From Nocardiopsis sp. TSRI0078 (GTDB lineage: Bacteria > Actinomycetota > Actinomycetes > Streptosporangiales > Streptosporangiaceae): DNA of 64,000 nucleotides. The translations under genes and the position numbers were made by a program. The notes beneath the pieces are model-generated. The model saw only the letters and a program-made list of their open reading frames with translations. It did not search any database and was not told the origin of the DNA. This document shows, piece by piece, positions 44,398-54,456 of this stretch (position 1 is its first letter; every line of letters begins with the position of its first letter). The stretch is from the NCBI RefSeq assembly GCF_001905145.1, contig NZ_LWLB01000037.1, positions 62,001 to 126,000 of the forward strand, in the 5' to 3' direction.

Positions 44398-46053
44398 GTG
44401 TCACTGAATAAGCACGTAGGGTCTCACGTTGACGGGGTGTCTCACCGTGGCCGGGTGGAACGCGTCCGCACCCGCGTCTTCCGCAACGACTGGAGTGTGC
44501 TGACACCGCCCGGAATCGGGCGCTGGACCCCCGACCTGCGCGTCAGCGTCGTCATCCCGGCACACGGCGGACAGCGGCGCCTCGACCTGGCCCTGGCCTC
44601 CCTGGCCGCGCAGACCTACCCCCAGGACCTGATGGAGGTCGTGGTCGTGGACGACCGCTCCTCCCCGCCCCTGCGGCTGCCCGCGCTGCGCCCGGCGCAC
44701 TGCCGCCTCCTCACCGCGCCCGACGGCGGCTGGGGCGCCGGATACGCCCGCGCCTACGGAGCCCACTCCAGTACCGGCGACGTCCTGCTGTGGATGGACG
44801 CCGACATGGTCGTGTGCCCCGAGTTCGTCGAGGCCCAGGCCCGCTGGCAGCACGTGCACGCCGAGGCGGTCACCCTCGGCCGGATCCGCTTCGCCGACAC
44901 CGGCCCCGCCGACCCCGCCGAGATCCTGGCCCTGGCCCGCACCGGCGCACTCCACCGGGCCCTGGACGCCGGTCGGCACCACGAGTGGATCCACCGCCTC
45001 CTCACGGAGAGTGACGGTCTGCGCGACGCCGACCACCTGGGCTTCCACGCCTACCTCGGCGCCGCGGCGGCCGTGCGGCGCAGCCTCTACGAGGCCACCG
45101 GGGGAGTCGACCCCGGCCTCGACCTGGGCCAGGACACCGAGTTCGGCTACCGGCTCTGGCAGGCGGGCGCCGTCATGCTGCCCGAACCCGCAGCCACCGG
45201 CTGGCACGTGGGCCGCGCGGGCACCGCACGCACCCGGCTGCCCTCCGAGCGCTTCCGCACCAAGGTGCTCGCCGAGTCCATGCCGCACCCGCACGCCTAC
45301 CGTGAGCGTGTACCCGCCCACCGGCGCCGCATCCCGCTCGTGCGCACCGTCGTCGACGTCTCCGGCGCCCCCTACGACCTGGTCCGCGCCTGCGTGGACC
45401 GGCTGCTGGCCAGCGCCGAGACCGACCTGACCGTCACCCTGGTCGCCGACTGGGAGGGCGCCGGGCAGGACCGGCGCTCCGTCGACGGCCTCCGCCTGGA
45501 CCTGCGCCTGGTCCAGGCCAACTACCTGAGCGAACCCCGCGTCTCCTTCGCCGACTCCGCACCCCGCACCGGCTTTCCCTCGCCGTTCCTGCTGCAGGTC
45601 CCGGTCTCCTGGGGGCTGGGCCAGGTCGCCGTGTCCCGGCTGCTGGCCAGCGCCGAGCGCGCCCGCGCCGGCCTCACCGAACTCTTCTCCTCCACCTCGC
45701 CCACACGCGACGCCGGGGTGCGGCTGTGGCGCACCCGAGCGCTGGCCCGGGCCATACGGGTGTGCGAGGAGGGCGAGGACCTGGGGGACGTGGTCGCCGA
45801 ACTGCACGGCCGCTACCGCATCCACGCGGGAGAGGAGACGCTGACCGACCTGTCGCTGTACCGGTCGGTGCCACCGCCTCCGCGTGTCGGGCCGGGCCCG
45901 GTGGAGATCGCCGCGCCGCTACCGCCGCCGGGGAGGTGCGACGCCCGCGAGGACGCGGACCGCCGTGGGGGCGCGCGTTCCGGCGGCTGGCTGCGCGCGG
46001 GGTGGGAGCGGGCCCGCCGCCGGCTCCGGAGGGGGAGGAGCCGGGAACGGTAG
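44398..46053 (+). CDS. Family 2 glycosyltransferase
   Basis: 551 residues from a GTG at 44398. The GT-A domain (about 55-330) shows RVSVVIPAHGGQRRLDLALASL, VVVDDRSSPP near 85, the DxD-type metal motif in WMDADMVV near 134, and GQDTEFGYRLWQAG near 245. The C-terminal 200 residues lack a recognised domain and end in an Arg-rich tail. Donor and acceptor are unknown; cell-surface polymer synthesis is likely. Start uncertain: GGGAG is 13 bases upstream of the GTG, and an in-frame ATG exists at 44350. Confidence 0.85.
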   Translation: MSLNKHVGSHVDGVSHRGRVERVRTRVFRNDWSVLTPPGIGRWTPDLRVSVVIPAHGGQRRLDLALASLAAQTYPQDLMEVVVVDDRSSPPLRLPALRPAHCRLLTAPDGGWGAGYARAYGAHSSTGDVLLWMDADMVVCPEFVEAQARWQHVHAEAVTLGRIRFADTGPADPAEILALARTGALHRALDAGRHHEWIHRLLTESDGLRDADHLGFHAYLGAAAAVRRSLYEATGGVDPGLDLGQDTEFGYRLWQAGAVMLPEPAATGWHVGRAGTARTRLPSERFRTKVLAESMPHPHAYRERVPAHRRRIPLVRTVVDVSGAPYDLVRACVDRLLASAETDLTVTLVADWEGAGQDRRSVDGLRLDLRLVQANYLSEPRVSFADSAPRTGFPSPFLLQVPVSWGLGQVAVSRLLASAERARAGLTELFSSTSPTRDAGVRLWRTRALARAIRVCEEGEDLGDVVAELHGRYRIHAGEETLTDLSLYRSVPPPPRVGPGPVEIAAPLPPPGRCDAREDADRRGGARSGGWLRAGWERARRRLRRGRSRER

Positions 46054-46094
46054 CCCGGCCGCCCCCACCGCTCACCGCCGCGCGGACACCCGGG

Positions 46095-47240
46095 TCAGCT
46101 GATGACCTCGATCGACTCCAGCAGCTTCCCGCGCAGGTCGTCGCTGACCGGCGCGGACCCCGTCTCCTCCGAGACGGCCTGCTGGCCCTCGGGGCTCACC
46201 ACGTACTTCATGAACGCCTTGACCCTCTGCGCCGTCTTGTCGTCGGGGTAGTCCATGCACACGACCTCGTAGCTGACCAGGACCAGCGGATAGGTGCCCG
46301 ACTCGGTCGTGCCGTAGTCCAGTTCCAGCGCCAGGTCGTACTCGCTGGGGTTCTCCTCGCGCTGCGGGGAGTCGGCCACGACCTTCGCGGCGGCCTCCGG
46401 GGAGATCTCCACGAACTCGCCGCCGACGCCGAGGTCCACCGTGGACATGCCGTGCGTGTGCGACATCTCCACGTAGCCGATCGCCCCCTTGGCCCGCTTG
46501 ACCGTGTCGGCGATACCGCTGTTGCCCTGGGCCGACTCATAGGAGGTGATCGGCCACTGGCCGCCCGCCTCGTGCGGCCACGCCTCCGGCGCCGCCTGGT
46601 GCAGGTAGTTGGTGAAGTTCTCGGTGGTGCCCGAGTCGTCGGAGCGGTTGACCGGGGTGATCGCCATGTCCGGCAGGTCCGTGTCCGGGTTGGACTCGGC
46701 GATCTCCGGGTCGTTCCAACGGGTGATCTCCTGGTTGAAGATCTTCGCCAGCGTCTCCGGGCGCAGGTTCAGCGACTCCACGCCCTCCAGGTTGAACACC
46801 AGGGCGATCGGCACCACGTACGAGGGAAGGTTGAGGGTGTCCGAACCGCCGCACCGCTCCCGGGCGTCGGCGTTCTCCTCCGGGTCCAGAGCCGCGTCGG
46901 TCCCGGCGAAGGCCACCGCACCGTCGATGAACTGGCTGCGCCCGCCGCCCGAACCGATCGAGTTGTAGTAGACGCGCGAGTCCTCGCACGCCGACTGGTA
47001 GCCCGCGATCCAGGTCGTCATCGCGTTCTCCTGGGCGCTGGAGCCGGCCCCGGACAGACTGCCGGAGAAGCACTCCAGGTCCTCGGGAACCTCCGGCGCG
47101 GCGCTGTCCGGAACGGCCTGGTCGCTGCCGCAGGAGGTCACGGCCAGCAGCAGACCGGCCAGCGCGGCCGACGCCGCGCCCCGGTAGACGCCGCCGTGGC
47201 GCGGGGCGCCGGTCTTGGTGCGCTTGTTGGACGGGAGCAC
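46095..47240 (-). CDS. pstS: Phosphate ABC transporter substrate-binding lipoprotein
   Basis: 381 residues. Lipoprotein signal (LLLAVTSCGSD) then the PstS fold: LSGAGSSAQENAMTTWIAGYQ, YYNSIGSGGGRSQFIDG (phosphate-binding Ser/Gly loop), NRSDDSGTTENFTNYL. It captures inorganic phosphate outside the cell for the Pst importer. pstC, pstA and pstB are not next to it here, so they must lie elsewhere. GTG at 47240 is chosen because it gives a compact signal peptide; an upstream GTG at 47291 lacks a ribosome site. I saw no paired pho box. Confidence 0.9.
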   Translation of the reverse strand: MLPSNKRTKTGAPRHGGVYRGAASAALAGLLLAVTSCGSDQAVPDSAAPEVPEDLECFSGSLSGAGSSAQENAMTTWIAGYQSACEDSRVYYNSIGSGGGRSQFIDGAVAFAGTDAALDPEENADARERCGGSDTLNLPSYVVPIALVFNLEGVESLNLRPETLAKIFNQEITRWNDPEIAESNPDTDLPDMAITPVNRSDDSGTTENFTNYLHQAAPEAWPHEAGGQWPITSYESAQGNSGIADTVKRAKGAIGYVEMSHTHGMSTVDLGVGGEFVEISPEAAAKVVADSPQREENPSEYDLALELDYGTTESGTYPLVLVSYEVVCMDYPDDKTAQRVKAFMKYVVSPEGQQAVSEETGSAPVSDDLRGKLLESIEVIS

Positions 47241-47457
47241 GACTGCTTCTATCCCCTTCGTCGGTGTCGGTGGTCCTCGGCCTGTGTTCACCGCCGCGCG
47301 CCCCCGAACGGGCGCGTCGTCGCTGGTGATGGAGCACCGCCGAAGAATTTAACCATCGCCGGACCACCACCCCCAAGGCGGCCCCGTGTGGGACGGCGCT
47401 CATCGGGACCGGTGCCGGAGTGCATGACACGCGGACGGGACGGGCACGGGTAGCTGC

Positions 47458-49851
47458 GTGATGAGCACGAACAACACGTCCACGGCCGCCGCTCCAACGT
47501 CAACCTACCGCCTGCAGCTGCGTCCGGGGTTCACCCTGGACGACGCGGCCGGCCTGCTCGACTACCTGGACCGGCTCGGAGCCGGCGCGCTCTACCTGTC
47601 CCCGGTGCTCGCCGCGGCGCCGGGCTCCCAGCACGGCTACGACGTGGTCGACCACACCCGGGTCTCGCCCGCCCTGGGCGGGGACGCCGCCCGCGAGGCC
47701 CTGGCCGTCAAGGCGCACGAGCGGGGCCTGGGCGTGGTCGTGGACATCGTGCCCAACCACGTGTCCGTGGTGCGGGCGGACGCCAACCCCTGGTGGTGGG
47801 ACGTCCTCGCGCGCGGCCGGGAGTCGGTGTACGCGCGCTGCTTCGACATCGACTTCGACGCCGGGCCGATCCTCGTCCCCGTGCTGGGCGACGACGGCGA
47901 CGGCGGACGGGCCGCCCTGGCGGAGCTCACCCTGGCCGACGGCTGCCTGGTCTACCACGACAAGCGCTACCCGCTCGCCCCGGGCACCCACGCCCCCGGC
48001 GACCCGGTCGAGCGGGTGCACGAGCGCCAGCACTACCGGCTGGTGTCCTGGCGGCGCGGCGACAGTGAACTCACCTACCGCCGCTTCTTCGACGTCAGCG
48101 AACTGGCCGCCGTACGGGTGGAGGACCCCGGGGTCTTCGACGCGACCCACGCCGAGGTCCTGCGCTGGGCGCGGCTGGGCCAGCTCGACGGGCTGCGGGT
48201 GGACCACGTGGACGGGCTCACCGACCCCGGCGGCTACCTGCGCAGGCTCGCCGAGCACTTCGGCGGCTGGGTGGTGGTGGAGAAGATCCTCGCGCCCGGA
48301 GAGAGCCTGCCGCAGTCCTGGCCGGTCGCCGGGACCACCGGATACGACGCCCTGCGCGAGCTCGGCGGGGTGTTCGTCGACCCCTCCGGGGAGGCCGACC
48401 TGACCACCCTGGCACTGGACCAGGGGGTGGAGGCGGACGTCGCGGAGGCCGACGTGCGGGCCCGCCGCCACGCCGCCGCCGAACTGCTGCGCGCCGAGGT
48501 GCTGCGCATCGCCGCCCTGCTTCCGCCCCGGCCGCACGAGGGGCACGAGACACCCTCCACCGAGGCGGTGCTCCGGCGGGAGGAGGCCGTCACCGAGCTC
48601 CTGTGCGCCTTCGACGTGTACCGCTCCTACCTGCCCGAGGGCGGGCGGGACTGGGCCCGGGCGGTGGAGACCGCCACCGAGCGCCGTCCCGACCTGGCCT
48701 TCGACCTGGAGGCCATCGACCGGCGGGTGCGCGACGACCCCCGCGGAGAGGCCGCGCGGCGCATCCAGCAGACCAGCGGGATGGTCGTGGCCATGGGTAC
48801 GGAGAACACCGCGTTCTATCGGGCCACCCGGTTCGTCGCCCTCAACGAGGTGGGCGGCGACCCCGCCGACTTCGCCCTCACCCCGGACGAGTTCCACGAC
48901 GGCGCGGCCCGCCGCGAGGCCTCCCGGCCGCACACCATGACCACCCTGTCCACGCACGACACCAAGCGCTCGGAGGACGTGCGTGCCCGCCTGGCCGCCC
49001 TCTCCGAGGTGGCGGAGCCCTTCGCCGAGGCCGTGCGCCGCTGGACCGAGCGGTGCGCCCTGCCCGAGCCCGCGCTCAACCTGCTGGGCTGGCAGACCCT
49101 GGTCGGGGCCTGGCCGATCGGGGAGGAGCGCCTGACCGAGTACCTGCTCAAGGCGGCCAGGGAGGCGCGCCTGGGAACCTCCTGGACCGAACCGGACACC
49201 GACTTCGAGGACCGCGTCCGCGCCTGGCCCGCCCGGGTCCTGGGCGACACGGCCCTGCGGGGGGAGGTCCTGTCGGTGGTGGGGTCGGTGCGCGAGGCCG
49301 GATGGAGCAACTCCCTGGGACAGAAGGCCCTGCAGCTCCTGGGACCGGGCGTCCCGGACCTCTACCAGGGCACCGAGCTGTGGGACCTGTCCCTGGTCGA
49401 CCCCGACAACCGCAGGCCCGTCGACTACCAGGCCCGCACCGACCTGCTGGCCCGTCTCGAGGAGGGGTGGCGCCCGCCGGTGGACGCCACCGGCGCGGCC
49501 AAGCTCCACCTGGTCCGCACCTGCCTGCGTGTCCGCCGGGAACTGCGCCCGGAAGGGTATCTGCCGCTCGCCGCGTCGGGACCGGCCGACCGCCACGCCC
49601 TGGCCTTCGCGCGCACCTCGCGGGGCGCCGGCCACCCCGACCTGGCGGTGGTCGCCACACGGCTGCCGCTGACCCTGGCCGAGGCCGGGGGATGGGCGGA
49701 CACCGCGCTGGCGCTGCCCTCGGGACCGGGGACGTGGACCGACCGGCTCACCGGACGTGTCATCGCGCCGGAGCGCGCCGACGGGCTGACCCTGGCGCAC
49801 CTGGGCGAGGTGCTCGACCGCTACCCGGTGGCGGTCCTGACCAGGGAGTGA
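47458..49851 (+). CDS. treY: Maltooligosyl trehalose synthase
   Basis: 797 residues. GH13_26 enzyme that turns the reducing-end alpha-1,4 bond of maltodextrins into the alpha-1,1 bond of trehalose. Marks: STYRLQLRPGFTLDDAAGLLDYLDRLG at the start, VVVDIVPNHVS, LDGLRVDHVDGL (catalytic Asp), VVVEKILAPGE (catalytic Glu), TTLSTHDTKRSEDVRARL, and the C-terminal GVPDLYQGTELWDLSLVDPDNRRPVD. It pairs with TreZ, 1.1 kb downstream. Start either GTG 47458 or the adjacent ATG 47461. Confidence 0.95.
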   Translation: MMSTNNTSTAAAPTSTYRLQLRPGFTLDDAAGLLDYLDRLGAGALYLSPVLAAAPGSQHGYDVVDHTRVSPALGGDAAREALAVKAHERGLGVVVDIVPNHVSVVRADANPWWWDVLARGRESVYARCFDIDFDAGPILVPVLGDDGDGGRAALAELTLADGCLVYHDKRYPLAPGTHAPGDPVERVHERQHYRLVSWRRGDSELTYRRFFDVSELAAVRVEDPGVFDATHAEVLRWARLGQLDGLRVDHVDGLTDPGGYLRRLAEHFGGWVVVEKILAPGESLPQSWPVAGTTGYDALRELGGVFVDPSGEADLTTLALDQGVEADVAEADVRARRHAAAELLRAEVLRIAALLPPRPHEGHETPSTEAVLRREEAVTELLCAFDVYRSYLPEGGRDWARAVETATERRPDLAFDLEAIDRRVRDDPRGEAARRIQQTSGMVVAMGTENTAFYRATRFVALNEVGGDPADFALTPDEFHDGAARREASRPHTMTTLSTHDTKRSEDVRARLAALSEVAEPFAEAVRRWTERCALPEPALNLLGWQTLVGAWPIGEERLTEYLLKAAREARLGTSWTEPDTDFEDRVRAWPARVLGDTALRGEVLSVVGSVREAGWSNSLGQKALQLLGPGVPDLYQGTELWDLSLVDPDNRRPVDYQARTDLLARLEEGWRPPVDATGAAKLHLVRTCLRVRRELRPEGYLPLAASGPADRHALAFARTSRGAGHPDLAVVATRLPLTLAEAGGWADTALALPSGPGTWTDRLTGRVIAPERADGLTLAHLGEVLDRYPVAVLTRE

Positions 49852-49936
49852 GGGGCGAGCGGGACAGGGCGGCCGGAAGGAGGGGGCGGGAACGCCGGAC
49901 CGCCGGGGCGTCCGCGCGGGTAGGCTGACCGCGATC

Positions 49937-50824
49937 ATGACGCGCGCGAACACCCCACACCACACCGGCCCCAGGCTGCGGATGCCCGACTCCGTGGCGG
50001 CCGCCCTGGCCTGCCCCGCCTGCGGGCGCGGACTCGGCCTCGACGAGCGCGGGCTCACCTGCGCCGGCGGGCACAGCTTCAACGTGGCTCGCGAGGGGTA
50101 CGCCAGCCTGCTCACCGGGGCCACACCGCCCGGGACCGGCGACAGCAGGGAGATGGTCGCCGACCGCCTGAGGTTCCAGGAGGCGGGGCACCACGACCGG
50201 ATCTCCGACGCGCTGGCCGCCGCCCTGACCCGCGAACTCACCGCGTCCGCACCGCTGGTCGCCGACATCGGCGGCGGAACCGGCCGCCACCTGGCCCGTG
50301 TGCTGGAGGCCCTGCCGCACGCCGTGGGGCTGACCGTCGACGTGTCCAAGTTCGCCGCCCGCAAGGCGGCCCGGGTCCACGAGCGCGGCGGTGCCGTGAC
50401 GGCCGACGCCTGGCGGGGACTGCCGATGCGCGACGCCTCGGCGGACGCCCTGCTCAACGTGTTCGCGCCGCGGGGCGCCGCCGAGTTCCGCAGGGTGCTG
50501 CGCGCCGACGGCGTGCTGCTGGTGGCCGTCCCGGCCGCCGACCACCTCACCGAACTCCGTGAGGCGCTGGGCCTGCTGGAGGTGGACCCGCGCAAGGAGG
50601 AGCGCCTCGCCGACTCCCTGCACGGGCACTTCGCCCCGGCCGGCACCGAGGACCTGTGCTTTTCCATGGAACTCGGCCACGAGGACGCCGCGACCGTCGT
50701 CGGCATGGGGCCGAGCGCCCGGCACATCGCCCCGCAGGACCTGCGCTCGCGCATCGCGGCCCTGCCCGCTCCGGTGTCCGTCACCGCGTCGGTGCGCCTG
50801 CACACCTACCGGCCGCGTTCCTGA
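49937..50824 (+). CDS. 23S rRNA (guanine-N1)-methyltransferase, RlmA/TlrB type
   Basis: 295 residues. An N-terminal zinc finger (CPACGRGL..LTCAGGHSF, three Cys and a His) precedes a SAM-methyltransferase domain (VADIGGGTGRHLARVL, GLTVDVSKFAARKAARVH, LLNVFAPRGAAEFRRVLRADG). The family methylates G745 (RlmA-I) or G748 (RlmA-II/TlrB, Gram-positive) in 23S rRNA; the second is expected here and is known to add to tylosin-type macrolide resistance. It sits between treY and treZ without obvious functional link. Confidence 0.88.
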   Translation: MTRANTPHHTGPRLRMPDSVAAALACPACGRGLGLDERGLTCAGGHSFNVAREGYASLLTGATPPGTGDSREMVADRLRFQEAGHHDRISDALAAALTRELTASAPLVADIGGGTGRHLARVLEALPHAVGLTVDVSKFAARKAARVHERGGAVTADAWRGLPMRDASADALLNVFAPRGAAEFRRVLRADGVLLVAVPAADHLTELREALGLLEVDPRKEERLADSLHGHFAPAGTEDLCFSMELGHEDAATVVGMGPSARHIAPQDLRSRIAALPAPVSVTASVRLHTYRPRS

Positions 50825-50957
50825 GGGCCGCCGGACGAGGGCCCGGAGCGCCGCCGCCCCTGTGAGCGGCGAAAGCCCGGAAGGCCCACAAGACGGACAA
50901 GCGGTGCATCGGGGACGGCCGCGGATGGCGGACGCGGGAGCAGGGTAAGCACCCTCC

Positions 50958-52787
50958 GTGAGCGAACCGGAGACCATCACCACCACGCCCGACGCCCTCG
51001 CCGCGCCCGCCGTCCCGGGGCGCGGCGTCAACGGCGACTTCGCCGTCTGGGCTCCCCACCGCGAACGCGTGCGCCTGCGCCTGCACGGCACCGACGGCCC
51101 GGAGGGCCCGGGGAGCCGGGACCTTCCCATGCGGCTCGGCGACGACGGCTGGTGGCGCGCCCATGTCGAGGGGGCCGGACACGGCACCGAGTACTCCTAC
51201 CTCCTGGACGAGGACCCCCGGCCCCTGCCCGACCCGCGCTCGCTCCACCAGCCCCACGGGGTCCACGGCCCCAGCCGCGTCCACGACCACGCCGCCTTCA
51301 CCTGGACCGACACCGCATGGACCGGGCGACCCCTGGCCGGCGCCGTCGTCTACGAGCTCCACGTGGGCACCTTCACCCCCCAGGGCACCCTCGGGGCCGT
51401 CGCCGACCGGCTCGACCACCTGGTCGGCCTCGGCGTCACCCACGTCGAACTCATGCCGGTCAACGCCTTCGACGGCACCCACGGCTGGGGCTACGACGGC
51501 GTCCTGTGGGCGGCCGTCCACGAGCCCTACGGCGGCCCCGACGCCCTCAAGGCCCTCGTCGACGCCTGCCACGCCCGCGGCCTGGCCGTGCTGCTCGACG
51601 TGGTCTACAACCACCTCGGCCCCTCCGGTGCCTACCTGCCCCGCTTCGGCCCCTACTTCTCCGGCGAGAACGCCTGGGGCCCCTCCCTCAACCTGGACGG
51701 GCCCGACTCCGACCCGGTACGCCGCATGGTCATCGACAACGCCCTGGACTGGCTGCGCCACTACCACCTGGACGGGCTGCGCCTGGACGCCGTACACGCC
51801 CTGCGCGACGACCGGGCCACCCCGCTGCTCGCCGGGCTCTCCGAGGAGGTCGACGCCCTGGCCGCCGCCCTGGGCCGCCCCCTGTCCCTCATCGCCGAGT
51901 CAGACCGCAACGACCCCCGCACCGTCCTGCCGCGCGAGTCGGGCGGCCTGGGCATGACCGCCCAGTGGTCGGACGACCTCCACCACGCGCTGCACGTCGC
52001 CCTCACCGGCGAGACCCACGGCTACTACGCCGACTTCGCCGCCCCCGAGGCGCTGCCCACCACCCTCACCCGCGCCTTCTGGCACGCGGGCACCTACTCC
52101 GGCTTCCGGGGCCGCACCCACGGCGCGCCCGTGGACACCGCGCGCGTGCCCGGAAGCCGCTTCCTGGCCTACCTGAGCAACCACGACCAGATCGGCAACC
52201 GCGCCCGTGGAGACCGCATGGGCGAGCACGTCCCGCCCGGCCTGCTCATGTGCGGCGCCGCCCTCGTGCTGTGCTCGCCCCACACCCCCATGATCTTCAT
52301 GGGGGAGGAGTGGGCGGCCACCACGCCCTGGCCCTTCTTCGCCTCCTTCACCGATCCCGGCCTCGTCGAAGGGGTGCGCGACGGCCGCCGCCGCGAGTTC
52401 GCCGCACTGGGATGGGCGGAGGAGGAGATCCCCGACCCCGTGGACCCGGCCACCCGCGACAGCGCGGTCCTGGACTGGTCCCAGATCCGGGGCCGGCCCC
52501 ACGCACGGGTCCTGGACACCTACCGGGCGCTCATCGCCCTGCGCAGGAGGGAACCGGAACTGTCCGACCCGCGCCTGGACCGCTGCGCGGTCGTGGCCGG
52601 TGGCGGCGGCCGCCGGCTCGTCCTGGTCCGGGGCGGCCTGCGGGTGGTGTGCAACCTGGACGCCGACGACGCCGAGGTGGAACTGGACGCCGCCCCGCGC
52701 GAACTCCTGCTCGCCAGCGGTCGGCCGAGGACCGACGGGACCACCGTCGGCGTACCCGGGGAGTCCTTCGCCGTCCTGCGCGTGTGA
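50958..52787 (+). CDS. treZ: Malto-oligosyltrehalose trehalohydrolase
   Basis: 609 residues. N-terminal Ig-like domain (DFAVWAPHRERVRLRLHG) then a GH13_10 barrel: YELHVGTFTPQGTLGAV, HVELMPVNAFDGTHGWGYDGV, LDVVYNHLGPSGAYL, LDGLRLDAVHAL (catalytic Asp), SLIAESDRNDPR (catalytic Glu), LSNHDQIGNRARGDR. It releases trehalose from maltooligosyl trehalose made by TreY. GTG start. treX, the usual third gene, is not in the window. Confidence 0.95.
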   Translation: MSEPETITTTPDALAAPAVPGRGVNGDFAVWAPHRERVRLRLHGTDGPEGPGSRDLPMRLGDDGWWRAHVEGAGHGTEYSYLLDEDPRPLPDPRSLHQPHGVHGPSRVHDHAAFTWTDTAWTGRPLAGAVVYELHVGTFTPQGTLGAVADRLDHLVGLGVTHVELMPVNAFDGTHGWGYDGVLWAAVHEPYGGPDALKALVDACHARGLAVLLDVVYNHLGPSGAYLPRFGPYFSGENAWGPSLNLDGPDSDPVRRMVIDNALDWLRHYHLDGLRLDAVHALRDDRATPLLAGLSEEVDALAAALGRPLSLIAESDRNDPRTVLPRESGGLGMTAQWSDDLHHALHVALTGETHGYYADFAAPEALPTTLTRAFWHAGTYSGFRGRTHGAPVDTARVPGSRFLAYLSNHDQIGNRARGDRMGEHVPPGLLMCGAALVLCSPHTPMIFMGEEWAATTPWPFFASFTDPGLVEGVRDGRRREFAALGWAEEEIPDPVDPATRDSAVLDWSQIRGRPHARVLDTYRALIALRRREPELSDPRLDRCAVVAGGGGRRLVLVRGGLRVVCNLDADDAEVELDAAPRELLLASGRPRTDGTTVGVPGESFAVLRV

Positions 52788-52863
52788 CCGGGGACCGGGG
52801 ACGCCCCGACCGTCACCACCGTCCCCTACTCTGGCGCCGCCGCGACTCAACGAAAGGGGCCTC

Positions 52864-53688
52864 TTGAACGCCGACGACTGGACACTCGACCAGAGCTTCG
52901 AGGCGCACAACGGGACCTTGCGCTGGGCCCGCTTCGGGGAGGGCGCCCCGCTCGTGCTCATGCACGGCACGCCGTTCTCCTCCTACGTCTGGCGCCACGT
53001 CGCCCGCGCCCTCGGCTCCCGGTACACCGTCCACGTGTGGGACATGCCCGGCTACGGGGCCTCGGCCAAGTACGACGGGCAGGACGTGTCCCTGGCCGCC
53101 CAGCAGGGCGCCTTCACCGCGCTCCTGGACCACTGGGGGCTGGAGCGCCCCGCCGTGGTGGCGCACGACTTCGGTGGCGCGGTCGCCCTGCGCGCGGCGG
53201 TCCTGGACAAGGTGGCCTACGAGCGCCTGGCCCTGGTCGACGCGGTCAGCGTGCGACCCTGGGGCAGCGACTTCTTCCGCCTGGTCAACGCCAACGCCGG
53301 CGTGTTCGCGGCGCTGCCCCCGCACCTGCACGAGGCCCTGGTGCGCGCCTACGTCTCCTCGGCCGCGCACCGCGAACCGCGTGCCCACACTCTGGACGCG
53401 CTCGTGCGACCCTGGCTCGGCGCGGACGGCCGAGCCGCGTTTTACCGACAGATCGCCCAGGCCGACGAGCGCCACACCGCCGAGGTCGAGGACGGGTACG
53501 CCGCCCTCGACCTGCCGGTGCTGGTGCTGTGGGGCCAGGAGGACACCTGGCTGCCGCCCGAACGCGGTCGGCGCCTCGCCGAGGCGATCCCCGGTGCGCG
53601 GCTGCACATGCTGGCCGGGGCCGGGCACCTCGTCCAGGAGGACGCGCCGGCCGAACTCACCGCCGCCCTCCTGGACTTCCTGCGCTGA
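52864..53688 (+). CDS. Alpha/beta hydrolase with Asp nucleophile (haloalkane dehalogenase or epoxide hydrolase-like)
   Basis: 274 residues. The oxyanion motif LMHGTPFSSYVW, the nucleophile elbow VVAHDFGGAVAL with Asp in place of Ser (near residue 101), the later acid in GQEDTWLPPE, and the His in GAGHLVQED form a triad of the dehalogenase/epoxide hydrolase kind rather than an esterase. The substrate cannot be told. The TTG start has AAAGGGG 5 bases ahead. Follows treZ by 76 bases and may be cotranscribed. Confidence 0.85.
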   Translation: MNADDWTLDQSFEAHNGTLRWARFGEGAPLVLMHGTPFSSYVWRHVARALGSRYTVHVWDMPGYGASAKYDGQDVSLAAQQGAFTALLDHWGLERPAVVAHDFGGAVALRAAVLDKVAYERLALVDAVSVRPWGSDFFRLVNANAGVFAALPPHLHEALVRAYVSSAAHREPRAHTLDALVRPWLGADGRAAFYRQIAQADERHTAEVEDGYAALDLPVLVLWGQEDTWLPPERGRRLAEAIPGARLHMLAGAGHLVQEDAPAELTAALLDFLR

Positions 53689-53700
53689 GGACGCGTCCCT

Positions 53701-54456
53701 CTAACCCCTCAGGTCGCCGAAGCCCCGGTTGACGCGGACACAGGCCAGAGCGCCCGCGGCCACTCCGACGAGGACGAGGACGAGGGCCGCCCGGAGCGCG
53801 GTGCCGGTGTCCCCGGCGACGGCGGCCCCGAGCATGGCCATCGCCCAGTGACCGGGGGAGAGCGGGGCGAGGGCCTGGGCCCATGCGGGCATCATGGAGA
53901 TCGGCGCGAGTGCTCCGCCCAGGGCGCTCACGGCCAGGGCACCGACGTCGCTGACGGCGGCGAGCTCTCCGTGGCTGCGCACGAAACCGGCCAGCGCGAC
54001 GCCGACCGCCAGGAGGGCGAAGGACCACACGCAGACCGACAGCAGGATCAGCGCGAACGTTCCGGTGACCGGCATACCCACGACCCGGGAGCCGAAGAGC
54101 AGCAGCAGCCCCTGCTGGAGGACCAGGAGCACGAAGACGGGCAGCGCCTTGCCCACGAGCATCTCGACGACCGAGGCCGGACTCGCGCGCAACCGGTTCC
54201 AGGTGCGCCACGTGCGCTCGGTCAGCAGGGCGGTGCCCACGACCGAGAGTGAGAGTACCGAGAACATCACCAGCATGCCGATGACGGCCTGGGCCCGTCC
54301 GCCGTCCGGCAGCGCCGCCTGGTAGAGCGGGCTGAAGACGAGCATGAGCACCATCGGCATGACCAGGTAGCTGACCAGGTGTCCGGGGTCGCGGAGGCGG
54401 AGCACCGTGTTGTGGCGGACCAGCAGCGCCAGCCGGCGGGCGGTGTCAGTCCGCAT
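53701..54456 (-). CDS. ABC-2 type exporter permease
   Basis: 251 residues with about six membrane helices in the ABC-2 pattern: RHNTVLRLRDPGHLVSYLVMPMVLMLVFSPLYQAAL, then LLTERTWRTWNRLRASPAS (the loop before the core helices). It forms the channel of an exporter with the ATPase encoded just upstream, overlapping it by 11 bases. Drug or lipid export is the usual role; the substrate is unknown. Confidence 0.9.
   Translation of the reverse strand: MRTDTARRLALLVRHNTVLRLRDPGHLVSYLVMPMVLMLVFSPLYQAALPDGGRAQAVIGMLVMFSVLSLSVVGTALLTERTWRTWNRLRASPASVVEMLVGKALPVFVLLVLQQGLLLLFGSRVVGMPVTGTFALILLSVCVWSFALLAVGVALAGFVRSHGELAAVSDVGALAVSALGGALAPISMMPAWAQALAPLSPGHWAMAMLGAAVAGDTGTALRAALVLVLVGVAAGALACVRVNRGFGDLRG

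Noticed and set aside
47241-47457. Pho box upstream of pstS
   Set aside because: A single GTTCACC occurs near 47284 on the plus strand, with no second repeat at the right spacing and in the wrong orientation for pstS.
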